DNA of 64,000 nt from Choristoneura fumiferana (Eukaryota; Arthropoda; Insecta; Lepidoptera; Tortricidae): NCBI RefSeq assembly GCF_025370935.1, contig NC_133501.1:5577173-5641172 (forward strand), given 5' to 3'. The notes below the pieces were generated by a model. The model was not told where the DNA came from, searched no databases, and saw only the letters and a list, made by a program, of their open reading frames with translations. The position numbers and the translations under genes are program-made. Of this stretch, positions 32,697 through 43,556 are shown one piece after another. The first letter of the stretch is position 1; each line of letters begins with the position of its first letter.

Positions 32697-32826
32697 CAGG
32701 GCTACTACGAAACTCGAAACTCTAAGTTCGTGTCGTACCGTCCCTCTCGCTCTCGTACTAAACAGTATAAGTGTCAGAGGGACCGCACGACACGAACTTC
32801 GAGTTTCGAGTTTCGTAGTAGCCCTG
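32697..32826. mobile_element. Hairpin MITE (CAGGGCTACTACGAAACTCG), copy 1
   Basis: The ends CAGGGCTACTACGAAACTCG and its reverse complement enclose the arms (TCGTGTCGT.CCGTCCCTC) and a short loop, 130 bp in all. Copies at 52282-52404 and 60813-60934 have the loop in the opposite orientation. Confidence 0.75.
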
Positions 32827-33440
32827 CTGTAATAATTGCCATCAGGATAAAACACTCGTGTACTTACTTGTACTTTTTTGTCTCAGTTTTTTCACAAAAA
32901 AACTTCACCAAAAAATACCGATTCTTTTCTAGAAGCCTGTCACATCCGCACTGGTCTGCAGTGGGCGGGTTACTGAATGACGTAGCGTCGCCAGTGTTGC
33001 CGGTTAAAAGTAGCTATTTTCGGAGAAATTAGCGCCAAAATGTAGCCAAATTTGTGGCTCACTAAAATGACTGGTCAAATGTCAATTTGCAAGTATCGAT
33101 GAACTAGTTGTTGCCTACGTATCTGTCCGCGTCGAATCCGTTTATCGCTATCCCGCGGGAACTTTGTAATTTTCCGGGAGAAAACTATCCTACGTCCTTC
33201 CCAAGGACTGAAACTATCTGTATACCGAATTTCATCTAAATCGGTTCAGCGGTTTATACGTGCAAAGGTATCAAACAGACTAACAAATATTGGCATGAAC
33301 TAAAATAATTTCCTTGCTCACCCGCGACCTTACGATAGCTAAGCTTATGCAAAATATGCGTGTTCATGCAGTTCCTCCACCTCCACACTGTAAGAACACA
33401 CACAAATCACACAAACCCATCTATCACCACCACCACACTA

Positions 33441-33483
33441 CACTGACGCGTTTCGAACTCAAACAGAGCTCATCTTCAGAGTG
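33441..33483 (-). ncRNA. Hammerhead ribozyme in the 3' terminal repeat
   Basis: This is the reverse complement of the motif at 35607-35649, in the sense orientation of the RT frames. Core CTGAAGA, stem II GAGCTC/GAGTTC with loop TGTTT, GAAA, two-pair stem III, and predicted cleavage after GTC. Stem I is CACT/AGTG. Hammerheads with a very short stem III are known from Penelope-like elements. Confidence 0.75.
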
Positions 33484-33682
33484 ACACAACCGTACACCAT
33501 GCTACCAGTTGTTAGACTAAAGAACCACAACCACAGTTTTAACTTGTCACTGTAACTCCCCAAGTACCCACATACGTTTCATGAAACAAAACAAAACTAC
33601 CCACAAATTATTAATAAATTTTCTTAACCGTCCTTCAAAACTACCTTGATTTTTTATTTATTTACTGTCAAGGCATGTTTTA

Positions 33683-34261
33683 TTAACTACCATTGCTGAA
33701 ATTAGATCCAAGCCGTAGCAAGGGAGATGAAACTAAATTTACCTGCTCATTAATAATAGACCCCATACTGTTGTATCTAATTATCTCCATGCATTCTAAA
33801 ACATCGAGACGAAACCCCTTGCCACAATAATGTAACACTTCATACGAATCGGAGTCCGATAAAGAATGATTTAGTTCCAACAAATGTTTGGCAAAATTCG
33901 ACTTATCAGGATGCTCATTCCTATATGCCGAAACATGCTCTTTAAATCTAGCATTAAAACTGCGTCCTGTCTGACCAACATATACTTTACTGCAGTCATT
34001 ACAAGTGAGCTTGTATACACCCGATCTAGTTCCTTTATCTACCTTCTCTTTGTGGTTACAAAGTTTAGAGTACAAAGAGTTGTTAGTCTTAAAGGCTACC
34101 TTAACATTGTTTGATTTTAAAATACCACAAATTCTATCAGACAAACGACCAACGTATGAAATGCTACACCTATATTTGGTAGAAGACTGCGATGGTAACA
34201 CGGCGTAAAGCATGCTATTCACTATCCGTGCCTGCTTCTTCTGAACCAAACTATTGACCAT
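33683..34261 (-). pseudogene. Penelope-like GIY-YIG endonuclease region
   Basis: A 192-residue open stretch contains SGVYKLTCNDCSKVYVGQTG followed by RSFNARFKEHVSAYRNEH and SNFAKHLLELNHS. The GVY...YVG pair and the downstream R and H positions match GIY-YIG nucleases at the C-terminus of Penelope elements. It is separated from the RT part by frameshifts. Confidence 0.85.
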
Positions 34262-34604
34262 TCATTTAGTATAACCATTCGATAACGCTATCTGATAAAT
34301 AGTATTTAACTCTAAATCAAAATCTTCCTAGAATGAGGTACAGTTAACAATCTATGTACATAACAATGAAAAGCTGCTAATTTATGCTGCCACGGGTGAT
34401 TAGACGATGCTGGTATCACGGCATCTGTGTACGTGGGCTTTCGGTAAATTTTGAACTGGTGTTATTATTAAATCTAATAATTGTCAAATCCAAAAAGTTT
34501 AACGAAAAATTTTCTTCTAATTCTTTTTTAAATTTATTTTTAACATGTTTGTTATTTAAAACCATTCACAAACAAGTCGAGCTGTCTCATACTTCCCCTC
34601 CAGC

Positions 34605-35419
34605 ACAGAATTAAATCATCAACGTACCTATTAATACACAATATTATTATTACCCACTATGTACCTATTTTCAAAGTAATCCATAAAAATATCTGCCATT
34701 AATGGACTCAGAGGTGATCCCATTGCTAAACCATCACTCTGTAAATAATACTGTCCATTAAACCGGAAATAATTTTGCTTCATGCATAAAGTTACCAAAT
34801 CAATTAACTCACAAACCTCCCCAGGATGTAAACGCTTCCTTTCCAAATGGTTTTTAAGAATAACTATTGTCTCACTATATGGTACATTAGTAAATAAACT
34901 ATCTACATCTAAAGAAAGCAATGTTGCGTTAGGCGGAATGCTGTAATCTTTAATTTTGCTAACTAAATCCGAACTATTCTTCAAACTGTATGATGGGTTA
35001 AAAGAAGATTTTACACGAATAACACTATTTATTTCCTTGCCAATTTATATGCTGGAGCACTCACATATGAGACAACTGGACGAACTGGCACATTATCCTA
35101 TGAATTTTAGGCAATCCATACAGAATTGGTGCCTGCGGATTCAATAGGTATAACAAAACTCTTTGTTGTTCGGTTTCAAAGGTAAATTGAGATTTTTAAC
35201 AAGCTTCTTTAATTCATTATGAAACGTTATTGTAGGGTCCTTTTTGTAAAACTGTGAAACCATCTCCTGAATTACATCTAAAACTTTTTGATTATATTGG
35301 CTTCTTTCTAAAAAAACAATACAATTACCCTTATCAGCCTTGGAAACAACCAAATCATTGTCATGCACTTTGCGTTGAACGGATCGCAAGAATGTAATTC
35401 CGTTACATTGGCAACACAC
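34605..35419 (-). pseudogene. Penelope-like reverse transcriptase, broken
   Basis: RT pieces in three frames: residues DLVVSKADKGNC (35419-35141), then a LYGLPKIH motif, then 34984-34631 with SLDVDSLFTNVP (motif A) and GLAMGSPLSPLMAD (motif B), then YVDD (motif C) in another frame. The catalytic residues are still visible, but at least three shifts or stops interrupt the reading frame. Confidence 0.85.
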
Positions 35420-35606
35420 TCTGTAATATTTGTATTTTTAAGTGTATTCGCCCACCAAACCTTTGTCTCTAAATCACCGCTGTTACTCACAATTGCAACT
35501 TCTGAATCTACCGCCAACCTTCCAATATTTGGGGAGTTACAGTGACAAGTTAAACTGTGGTTGTGGTTCTTTAGTCTAACAACTGTAGCATGGTGTACGG
35601 TTGTGT

Positions 35607-35649
35607 CACTCTGAAGATGAGCTCTGTTTGAGTTCGAAACGCGTCAGTG
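35607..35649 (+). ncRNA. Hammerhead ribozyme in the inverted 5' terminal repeat
   Basis: Stem I CACT (35607-35610) pairs with AGTG (35646-35649). CTGAAGA (35611-35617) is the conserved box, with one extra T at 35618. Stem II is GAGCTC (35619-35624) with GAGTTC (35630-35635). GAA is at 35636-35638, and stem III is AC/GT around GC. GTC ends at 35645, the expected cleavage site. All core positions are present; the extra T is a deviation. Confidence 0.72.
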
Positions 35650-36214
35650 TAGTGTGGTGGTGGTGATAGATGGGTTGTGTGATTTGTGTGTGTTCTTACA
35701 GTGGTGGAGGTGGAGGAACTGCCATGAACACGCATATTTTGCATAAGCTTAGCTATCGTAAGGTCGCGGTGAGCAAGGAAATTATTTTAGTTCATTGATA
35801 TGGACCTCCGCAAAGTAAACGCCTGATTCAATAAATATTGGCTTTTTGTTAGCTTGTCAAAATAGTAGATTGTACAACAAGAGCATAAACGAGTCATTTC
35901 ACCCGAGACGTTCATATAGCCACCCGAGCCGGTACGGCGAGGGTGCATAGACATGTCAACGGAAATAAGTTAATTGTTCGAGATTACACCCTCACTTTAA
36001 TTGCGAGGAAATGAAATAGTATCAGTGAAACAATTGTTCACTTGTTCACTTCTAATTTTTATGGATTGCTATATAATTATATTTTTTTAGTTTTTATTGA
36101 TTTATTTTGATTAATTTTTAGTTTTACTGAGGATATAGGTTAAGGTAACCGTAGGCGACAGGCTAGCAACCTGTCACTATTGTACGTTTTTGTCAAACTT
36201 AAAACCTAAAATTG

Positions 36215-36314
36215 NNNNNNNNNNNNNNNNNNNNNNNNNNNNNNNNNNNNNNNNNNNNNNNNNNNNNNNNNNNNNNNNNNNNNNNNNNNNNNNNNNNNNN
36301 NNNNNNNNNNNNNN
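36215..36314. other. Assembly gap (100 N)
   Basis: Exactly 100 unknown bases, the usual placeholder size for a scaffold gap. Confidence 1.
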
Positions 36315-36379
36315 AACATAGAGGAAAGACGATAGATATGTCAATGAATATATATATATACTTGAAAATTAATACAATT

Positions 36380-36905
36380 TGACATCAACAGAACGAAAAT
36401 GAAGTAGACAGAAGGATTAATATGACTTGGAAAAGGTATTGGGCACAGAAAGAAGTCTTAAAAGGAAACTATAGTCTGAGGCTAAAGAAGATAATAATGG
36501 ATTCATGTATTTTGCCCTGCTTAACATATGCTAGCCAGACTTGGACATTCACAAACAAGGTTAAAACAAATACTCTCATGCCAACATGCTATGGAAAGTA
36601 GTATCCTGAAACTGAAGAATTGATAAAATACAAAATACTGACATACGCAAGAAAACAAAATTTACACACATTGCAACATGCCTTGAAACTGAAGTGGAAG
36701 CGGGCAGGTCATGTAGCTAGATACCAGGATAATAGACGGACATTACAAGCAACGGAGTTGCTTGGTCCTGCTGGAAAAAGACTAAAGAGGACGGCAAAAG
36801 AAAAGATGGGTTGACGAAATTGTAAAAACAGCTGGAAATAACTGGATTAGCTCTGCTCAAAACAAACAAAAGTAGAAAGAGATGGAGGAGGCTTTTACCC
36901 AATAG
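36380..36905 (+). pseudogene. RTE-type LINE, C-terminal part of ORF2
   Basis: Broken frames read NRRINMTWKRYWAQKEVLKG, then SLRLKKIIMDSCILPCLTYA and QTWTF, then LKLKWKRAGHVARYQDNR. This is the typical post-RT segment of RTE elements. Frameshifts may be partly sequencing errors, because this short contig between two gaps seems unpolished. Confidence 0.75.
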
Positions 36906-37137
36906 GGGCCATAACAGTTAACTACTTATCAATTAAAAATTTATATATAAACTTATTGTACTTGAAACTTACTGTATGGATACATAAAGCTTTAATAATA
37001 ATAATAATAAACTGTACAAATAAAACAAAACACCACTACATGCAGAACCGTCCATTGTGTACAGGTCGATTTACAAGAGCTGGCACAAATAGATTGAATG
37101 AGTGAATGAAACTATCTGTGTTTATACACTTCACACA

Positions 37138-37806
37138 AATATGAAAATGTCTTATAGGTCGGCAACGCACCCGCAGTCTTAATAATGCTGTAGGTGTCCA
37201 TGGGCGGCGGTGATCACCTACCATCAGGTGACCCGCATGCTGACATAAAAAAATGTCATTCATCTGTCATTTTCCCACAAAAATGTCTAAGTGACATTAT
37301 TTTTATCCAGTCCATTCTCGCCATCTCTTGTGACTCATTCTGTAAGACCCTCCTTCCTGTGTTCTAAAGGAATACAGTCATCATCATCACCATCATGTGC
37401 AGTACCATAGTGCGGACAGCAGTGGTACAGTATGGGGGACCTGAGCGCCGAGGTACCATGTTCGTGGCGGCGCGCGGGGGCTCCGGGGGCCGCGGGAACC
37501 GGTTCTTCCTGACTGACACAGTGCAGGTATATATTTGGGCCGATCAACTTTTTAGTGTTGCTATCCGGTCCCCGTAACTCAGGTCAGGAGAAATCAGTGG
37601 TGCACTTTGTTAGACCAATGTTTGCAATATACAGGTGAAACATTCATATCGGTCAGTATGGAAAGTCTGAAACTATAATACATACGAAGATGCTTCTTAG
37701 GAAACGTGTCATCGATTTTAATAACAAGAAAACTGCATCCATACATTTTCAAAAGTTGTACTCAGCTCGGGAATCGAGCCGGATGTTTTGAAAAATATAA
37801 CATACA
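37138..37806 (+). pseudogene. Error-ridden second copy of the MTG2 Obg exon region (probable assembly duplicate)
   Basis: The stretch repeats 37907-38595 almost base for base but lacks single bases at many sites, for example GTGCGGAC versus GTGCGGGAC, CAGTATGG versus CAGTAGTGG, GAGGTACC versus GAGGGTACC and GAGCCGG versus GAGCCCGG. The exon equivalent (about 37403-37527) therefore has a broken frame. It runs up to the N gap while the good copy starts immediately after the gap, which is how unmerged overlapping contig ends look. Confidence 0.8.
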
Positions 37807-37906
37807 NNNNNNNNNNNNNNNNNNNNNNNNNNNNNNNNNNNNNNNNNNNNNNNNNNNNNNNNNNNNNNNNNNNNNNNNNNNNNNNNNNNNNNNNNNNNNN
37901 NNNNNN
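37807..37906. other. Assembly gap (100 N)
   Basis: Exactly 100 N between two near-identical sequences. Confidence 1.
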
Positions 37907-38184
37907 AATATGAAAATGTCTTATAGGTCGGCAACGCACCCGCAGTTTTATAATGCTGTAGGTGTCCATGGGCGGCGGTGATCACCTACCATCAGGTGAC
38001 CCGCATGCAGACATAAAAAAAATGACATTCATCTGTCATTTTCCCACAAAAATGTCTAAGTGACATTAGTTTTATCCAGTCCATTCACGCCAGCTCATGT
38101 AATTAACACAGTGACTTATGGAAGTCCCTGCTTCCTGTGTTCTAAAGGAATACAGTCATCATCATCATCATCATCATGTTGCAG

Positions 38185-41100
38185 GTACCATAGTGCGGGA
38201 CAGCAGTGGTACAGTAGTGGGGGACCTGAGCGCCGAGGGTACCATGTTCGTGGCGGCGCGCGGGGGCTCCGGGGGCCGCGGGAACCGGTTCTTCCTGACT
38301 GACACAGTGCAGGTATATATTTGGGCCGATCAACTTTTTAGTGTTGCTATCCGGTCCCCGTAACTCAGGTCAGGAGAAATCAGTGGTGCACTTTGTTAGA
38401 ACAATGTTTGCAATATACAGGGTGTTACATTCATATCGGTCAGTATGGGAAAGTCTGAAACTATAATACATACGAAGATGCTTTCTTAGGAAACGTGTCA
38501 TCGATTTTAATAAGAAGAAAAACTGCATCCATACATTTTCAAAAACTTGTACTCAGCTCGGGAATCGAGCCCGGATGTTTTGAAAAATAAAACGTACATT
38601 ATTAAAGAATATGAAATACAATGCATTTTATACATTGTAGATTCGTACTTCATAGTAACATTTATTGCTTATGTATGTCATTTATAGTAGCCTATACATA
38701 AATATATACATATATAACTGCGTATAGCTACGGGCGTGTGAGTGCAGTACTCGGTGGGGCAGTGCGTGAGTGCCAGTTGAGAACTAACTTCGTTCGACTC
38801 CGGTTCAGACCCGTTACAAATTTTATCGGGAAAGTTCTGTTAACCTACATAAACTATATATAAGAACCTACATAGTGTCTATAATTAATGAACGCGACAA
38901 AATCGTCGCTGATAACTTTTTTATGTGAACTAATTTTCATGTGAATCGTGTAATTAAACGTGTATCTATAAACATTTACTACAAAGGTTTTATTGAGAAA
39001 CCCCCAAACCATCACTTGTATGACCTGCACTACCCATATCAAAATAGAAATAATATATGTTTTATTTTTCAAAATGACCGGGGTATGAATGCAGTTTTTC
39101 TTCTTATTAAAATTGAAGACATGGTTCCTAAGAACAGATCTTCGTATGTCTTATAGTTTCAGACTTTCCCATACTGACCGATATGAATGTAACACCCTGT
39201 ATACTAAAAGCATGCTTAGGAGATGAACCATGAAGGAATTAACTTAAAATTGTCACAAATCCCATAAAATCATACTTTTAAGAAGAATCGGTAGTAGATT
39301 TTTGGTATTCACAAGTGATTGAATAAAATTAAAATGAAATTTGCAAAAATGAGTCATGCCTGTTCTTTTGACATCTGCACCTATGTATATAACTGTGTGT
39401 GCATGTGTTCATTATGTAACAGTTATTGATAATAAATGATTCTGATTCTGATTTTTGTTATAGTGTAAATTGAATAAAAATATAGGTACTGAGCGGAAAA
39501 AAATCTGGCTGTCAAAGTAATTTTGTACGTAAAGTGGGCCCAATTTTTTGCCGCTGAGTATATTTTGACTTTAGTTTAGTTTATTTATTCATTAAATACA
39601 TCATTACATTATAATTCATTACATACATTAATGTCAGTTATAAGAATTTTTACTGAAATCGTCAAAGGTTAATAAGTAAAGTAATAATAATTTAAAAAAA
39701 ATAAAATTCTAAGCATGTCATGATGCGAATGAAAACAATTAAAATAAAATTGTATTTCTTCATTTTTGTATAATAAAGCGTTTTACTTATACATACATAC
39801 TTAGCAGGCATCTCGAGCAGCCCAGCCGTTCTACTGGCTCTACTCATATTGTCTCTCTCTTCGCAACAAGTTGGTTTTTTTTTTTCAGGCACCAGATATA
39901 GCAGAGATAGGTGCCACAGGGGAAGAGAACGTGTATACTCTGGAGGTGCGGTCCATGGCCCACATAGGGCTCCTGGGGTTCCCTAACGCTGGCAAGAGCA
40001 CACTGCTGCGGGCCCTGACCCGCGCGCGGCCCACAGTCGCCCCCCACCCTTTCACCACTCTCCGACCTCATATAGGTAAGCAGACCGCATATATGTAAGC
40101 AGGCAGCATATAAGCAAGTAGACCGCATATAAGCAGTAGACCGCAATAAGCAAGTAGACCGCATACAGGCAAGCTGACCGCATATAGGTAAGCAGACCGC
40201 ATATAGGTAAGCAGACCGCATACAGGCAAGCTGACCGCATATAGGTAAGCAGACCGCATATAGGTAAGCAGACCGCATATAAGCAAGTAGACCGCATATA
40301 AGCAGTAGACCGCAATAAGCAAGTAGACCGCATACAGGCAAGCTGACCGCATATTGGTAAGCAGACCGCATATAGGTAAGCAGACCACATATAGGTAAGC
40401 AGACCGCATATAACCAAGTAGACCGCATACAGGCAAGTGGACCGCATATAGGTGAGAAGACTGTATAAAAATAAGTAATTAAATAAATATAACGAAATAA
40501 TTGCGTGAGAGCTATGGTATTAAATTTTGGTTGGTTATTAATATTTTTCCTGGAAACCTGCACAAACCTGCGAAGTAATTCAATAGTGTGTGTGAAGTTC
40601 CCGAACCGCATTGGGCCCGCGTGGGAACTACGGCCCAGGCCCTCTCATTCTGAGAGGTCTGTGCCCAGCAGTGGGGCGTATATAGGCTGAACTTAATAAA
40701 ATCTTAATTAATATTTTTCAACTCGTCACCGGTCTAGAATCATTCTGTATACTTGTACGTTCATTTCGTTGTAGGTATGGTGCCATTTGACGACTACGAA
40801 CAGGTGGCGATAGCTGACCTGCCTGGCTTGATACCTGGTTCGCACAAAAACCATGGTCTAGGTGAGGCAATAACCCTTGTAGGCTGTGTTTATACTTCGT
40901 TTTTTTAGCATTAGAACGAAGGCAAGCGTCCAAGCGATCTTGACGTGTCTTTTTATTGAAAAACACTTTCACTTCTCATGCTCGTAAAGTTCGTGTTTAT
41001 GCTGGATGAGGTTGATGGCTTGAGGTATCCCATCTTAGGCCTCTAGGTTGGCAACGCATCTATAGAAATAGAAATAAATATGTTTATGGGCGGTGGTGAT

Positions 41101-41770
41101 CTCTTACCATCAGGAGACCTACTTTCTCGTTTGCCATCCAGTCGAATAAAATAAAAAAAGTCGCCGAATGAAAAAGTTGAACACCTTAACCACCAGGGGT
41201 ATTGCAGACGCGTTGCCAACCTAGAGGCCTAAGATGGGATACCTCACGTGCCAGTAATTTCACCGGCTGTCTTACTCCACGCCGAAACACAACAGTGCAA
41301 GCACTGCTGCTTCACGGCAGGATTAGCGAGCAAGATGGTGGTAACAAAATCATCTGCGACTGTACCTTTCTTGCTCATATCACCTATTAACCCTCGCCTC
41401 CGTCTCGGGTAAAATCTCGCGTTTTATGCCCCTCTACAGTCTACTATAATTTAATTATTCCAATATTTCAGGTATACAGTTCCTTCAACACGTCGAGCGC
41501 TGCCGCGGCCTAATCTACCTTTTGGATGGTACCGACGACCCCTTACACCAATACAGGCATCTCTCGCACGAACTGTCCCAATACAACAGTAGCCTATCCA
41601 ATAGGAACAGTTGCGTGGTCATAAACAAGATAGACCTGCCTTCGGGCAGAGAGAACTTTGAGAGGGTTAAAAAGAAGATGAAAGTGATAGGTATTTCGGC
41701 GAAGACTGGATTGAATTTGTTGGAGCTTTTGAAGGAAGTACGGTTGATGTACGATGAGGGTGGGAGTTGA
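38185..41770 (+). CDS. MTG2: Mitochondrial Obg-family GTPase, 3' four exons
   Basis: Exons 38185-38312, 39889-40075, 40775-40861 and 41472-41770 join in frame (phases 2-in/0, 0/1, 1/1, 1). The first carries the end of the glycine-rich Obg domain (GTIVRDSSGTVVGDL...ARGGSGGRGN). The G domain follows: P-loop GFPNAGKST, switch PFTTLRPHIG, DLPG (G3), NKID (G4) and SAKTG (G5). FLQHVERCR and RPTVAPHPFTT fit the GTPBP5/MTG2 branch, a GTPase that assists assembly of the mitochondrial large ribosomal subunit. The stop is TGA 41768-41770. Upstream exons (mitochondrial targeting sequence, start of the Obg domain) were not found and may lie in or near the gaps. A GTPBP10-type Obg protein is the alternative. 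Confidence 0.88.
38418..39199. mobile_element. TA-flanked DNA element with about 70-bp inverted ends, in MTG2 intron
   Basis: CAGGGTGTTACATTCATATC... at the left mirrors ...GATATGAATGTAACACCCTG at the right, each next to TA. The arms extend through GTCAGTATGGGAAAGTC and ACGAAGAT. It is 782 bp with no transposase frame. Confidence 0.75.
40068..40455 (+). repeat. Intronic minisatellite derived from the exon 5' splice site
   Basis: About 18 units of roughly 20 bp, consensus CATATAGGTAAGCAGACCG, start exactly at the exon end. Seven downstream units reproduce GGTAAGC (GT at 40188, 40207, 40245, 40264, 40357, 40376, 40395), and the rest carry changes such as AAGCAAG or AGGCAAG. The array ends near GGTGAGAAGA. 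Confidence 0.92.
40553..40693 (+). repeat. SINE-2 3' part
   Basis: GAAACCTGCACAAACCTGCG to GTGCCCAGCAGTGGGGCG, lacking the tRNA-like head. Confidence 0.75.
41030..41385. repeat. R4 repeat, inverted pair in MTG2 intron
   Basis: 41035-41125 (CTTAGGCCTCTAGGTTGGC, GTGGTGATCTCTTACCATC) is followed by 41190-41385 in the opposite orientation (GCCAACCTAGAGGCCTAAG, CGGCTGTCTTACTCC). Confidence 0.7.
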
Positions 41771-41830
41771 GTCGATGGTCAACAGAGTTCTGAAAATTAG
41801 GTTCTTAGTTTATCAGTTATTTTTAAATTT

Positions 41831-42020
41831 AGACCACCGGATAGCCAAATGGTTAGATAACCTACGAAGCTTGAGGTCCAGGGTTTGATTCCCGGCCGGG
41901 GCAGATATTTGTATGAATAATACGAATGTTTGTTTTTCGGGTCTTGGTCGTTTAATATGTATTTAAGTATGTATTTACCTAAGAGTATATGAGTATGTTT
42001 ATCCGTTGCCTAGTACATTT
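41831..42020 (+). repeat. SINE-1 copy, diverged
   Basis: GACCACCGGATAGCCAAATG, GGGTTTGATTCCCGG and CAGATATTTGTATGA. It lies just after the MTG2-like stop codon and so may be in the 3' UTR. Confidence 0.75.
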
Positions 42021-42104
42021 ATCGTATCGTGTGTTAGAAAACTTTATAGTTATATACGATTTTCTAAAACTGTACCGTCGAAAATGTAATAAAGACAGAC
42101 ATGG

Positions 42105-42385
42105 TTTTACAGGTGGTAGGACCTTGTGCATGGTCCGCCCGGATTGCTACCACCATCTTGCTCGCTAATCCTGCCGTGAAGCAGCAGTGCTTGCACTGTT
42201 GTGTTTCGGCGTGGAGAGTAAGACAGCCGGTGCAATTACTGGCACATGAGGTATCACATCTTAGGCCTCTAGGTTGGCAACGCATCTGCAATACCCCTGG
42301 TGTTGCTGATGTTTATGGGCGGTGGTGATCTCTTACCATCAGGAGACCCACATGCTCGTTTGCCATCCATTCAAAAAAAAAAAAA
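42105..42385 (-). repeat. R4 repeat
   Basis: GCATGGTCCGCCCGGATTGC, CTCGCTAATCCTGCCG, CTTAGGCCTCTAGGTTGGC, then GTGGTGATCTCTTACCATC. Confidence 0.75.
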
Positions 42386-42458
42386 ACATGGTATTTTATT
42401 GCATCAAAGTTTATTCAAATAAACCGAAAAGGATATATTAGGCGACGCAATAGCGTTT

Positions 42459-42680
42459 GTGGGTTTGATTATAGACCCGAGATTTGGCCGATGGGGTCAA
42501 AAGGTTCTCGAATGGAGTCCGCGGACCGGGAGACGAGCTGTCGGTAGGCCTCCAACAAGATGGAGCGACGACCTGGTTAAGATCGCGGGATCGCGGTGGA
42601 TGCGGAAAGCACAAGACCGGTCTGAGTGGAGAGCCTTGGGGGAGGCCTATGTCCAGCAGTGGACGTCTTTCGGCTGACAT
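42459..42680 (+). pseudogene. RTE-type LINE ORF C-terminus
   Basis: An open run encodes GRWGQKVLEWSPRTGRRAVG then RPPTRWSDDLVKIAGSRWM and GEAYVQQWTSFG before the stop. This is the well-known C-terminal block of RTE-like elements in Lepidoptera. Only the 3' end is present. Confidence 0.85.
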
Positions 42681-43415
42681 GATGAACCGATTGAACGGTG
42701 CACTCCGATCTTAGGAATTTTCGTACCGTCTGTGGGTCACATTAATCTTCCGTCTGTCTATCTGTCACAGGGCTGTCTTTTTAACCGTAAAAGGACACTT
42801 TAAATGTTATGCAGTGTATTTTAGTTACTGTAGCTTCTTAAAAATAATAAAATTATAGGGGAGTTTTCATGCAACTAATGTGTTGTTTATGTTCAGCAGA
42901 TGCAGAGAATTTTGTTATTATTTTAATAGCTATGCCCAGAGTTGTTAGTAAATAAATAAAATTGTTAAAACATGAGTAAAATATGTTTATTTTTAATAAA
43001 ATACCTTATCAGCGGTACAATATATTGCTTAATTATGTTATCTAGTATATAATATAAGATTTCATTTAATAATATATGTATGTATAAAATACCACTATAG
43101 GTACTAACTTAGCTTAACTACATTTTAAAAATATATAAAATTTCAAAGTTTTTCATCAATCTATGTTGAATATTTTATTATATTTTTTTTCCTTTGGTAT
43201 TTTTTTACATTGCACATAGTCAATTATTACTTAAATTAATTGTCCAAATTCCATGGAATAATAAAATTATTGACGATAATTATCGCTATAATACTTACTA
43301 TTAATTGTCAATGATAAAATAATTATATTTCCTTGTGATATTATTAACTATGCGTAAAGTTATGTTTTGTATTTAAACACGTGAAGTGTACTTATACATA
43401 TAATTACGACAGTAA

Positions 43416-43556
43416 GGGGCTGTTTCACCACCCATTGATTAATTTTATTTGACTGATAAATGTGATACCGTCTCCGTCTATTCCAACAAAACAAACAGAG
43501 ATGGCATCACATTTATCCACCAAATAAGTTCAATTAATGGATGGTGAAACATGGGG
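43416..43556. mobile_element. PIF/Harbinger-like MITE, TAA-flanked
   Basis: GGGGCTGTTTCACCACCC...TTTATTTGACTGATAAATG mirrors the right arm, which ends GGTGAAACATGGGG. TAA stands on both sides. Confidence 0.75.

Larger units (their letters stand above)
33296..35794 (-). mobile_element. Penelope-like retroelement, decayed, with inverted terminal repeats
   Basis: Inverted terminal repeats of about 250 bp (33296-33550 and 35540-35794; ends TGAACTAAAATAATTTCC) enclose minus-strand reading frames. In order these are: an N-terminal DLVVSKADKGNCIVFLERS region (35419-35141), a LYGLPKIH-like and PVRPVVSYVSAPAYKLARK segment (about 35110-35020), RT motifs LSLDVDSLFTNVP and DGLAMGSPLSPLMADIF (34984-34631), a RYVDDLILCW catalytic box out of frame at about 34620, and a GIY-YIG nuclease (34261-33683). 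RT followed by GIY-YIG defines Penelope-like elements. Several frameshifts and stops make it inactive. Confidence 0.88.

Noticed and set aside
40052..40611. Minus-strand ORFs of 122-255 residues rich in CGLLTYMRSAYLYAV repeats
   Set aside because: They are the reverse translation of the splice-site minisatellite and vanish outside it. The apparent hydrophobic repeats are a composition artefact.
40880..41160. Candidate CRISPR-like or regulatory inverted repeats in the MTG2-like introns
   Set aside because: They are inverted copies of the dispersed R4 repeat. CRISPR arrays are not expected in an animal genome and no spacer structure exists.
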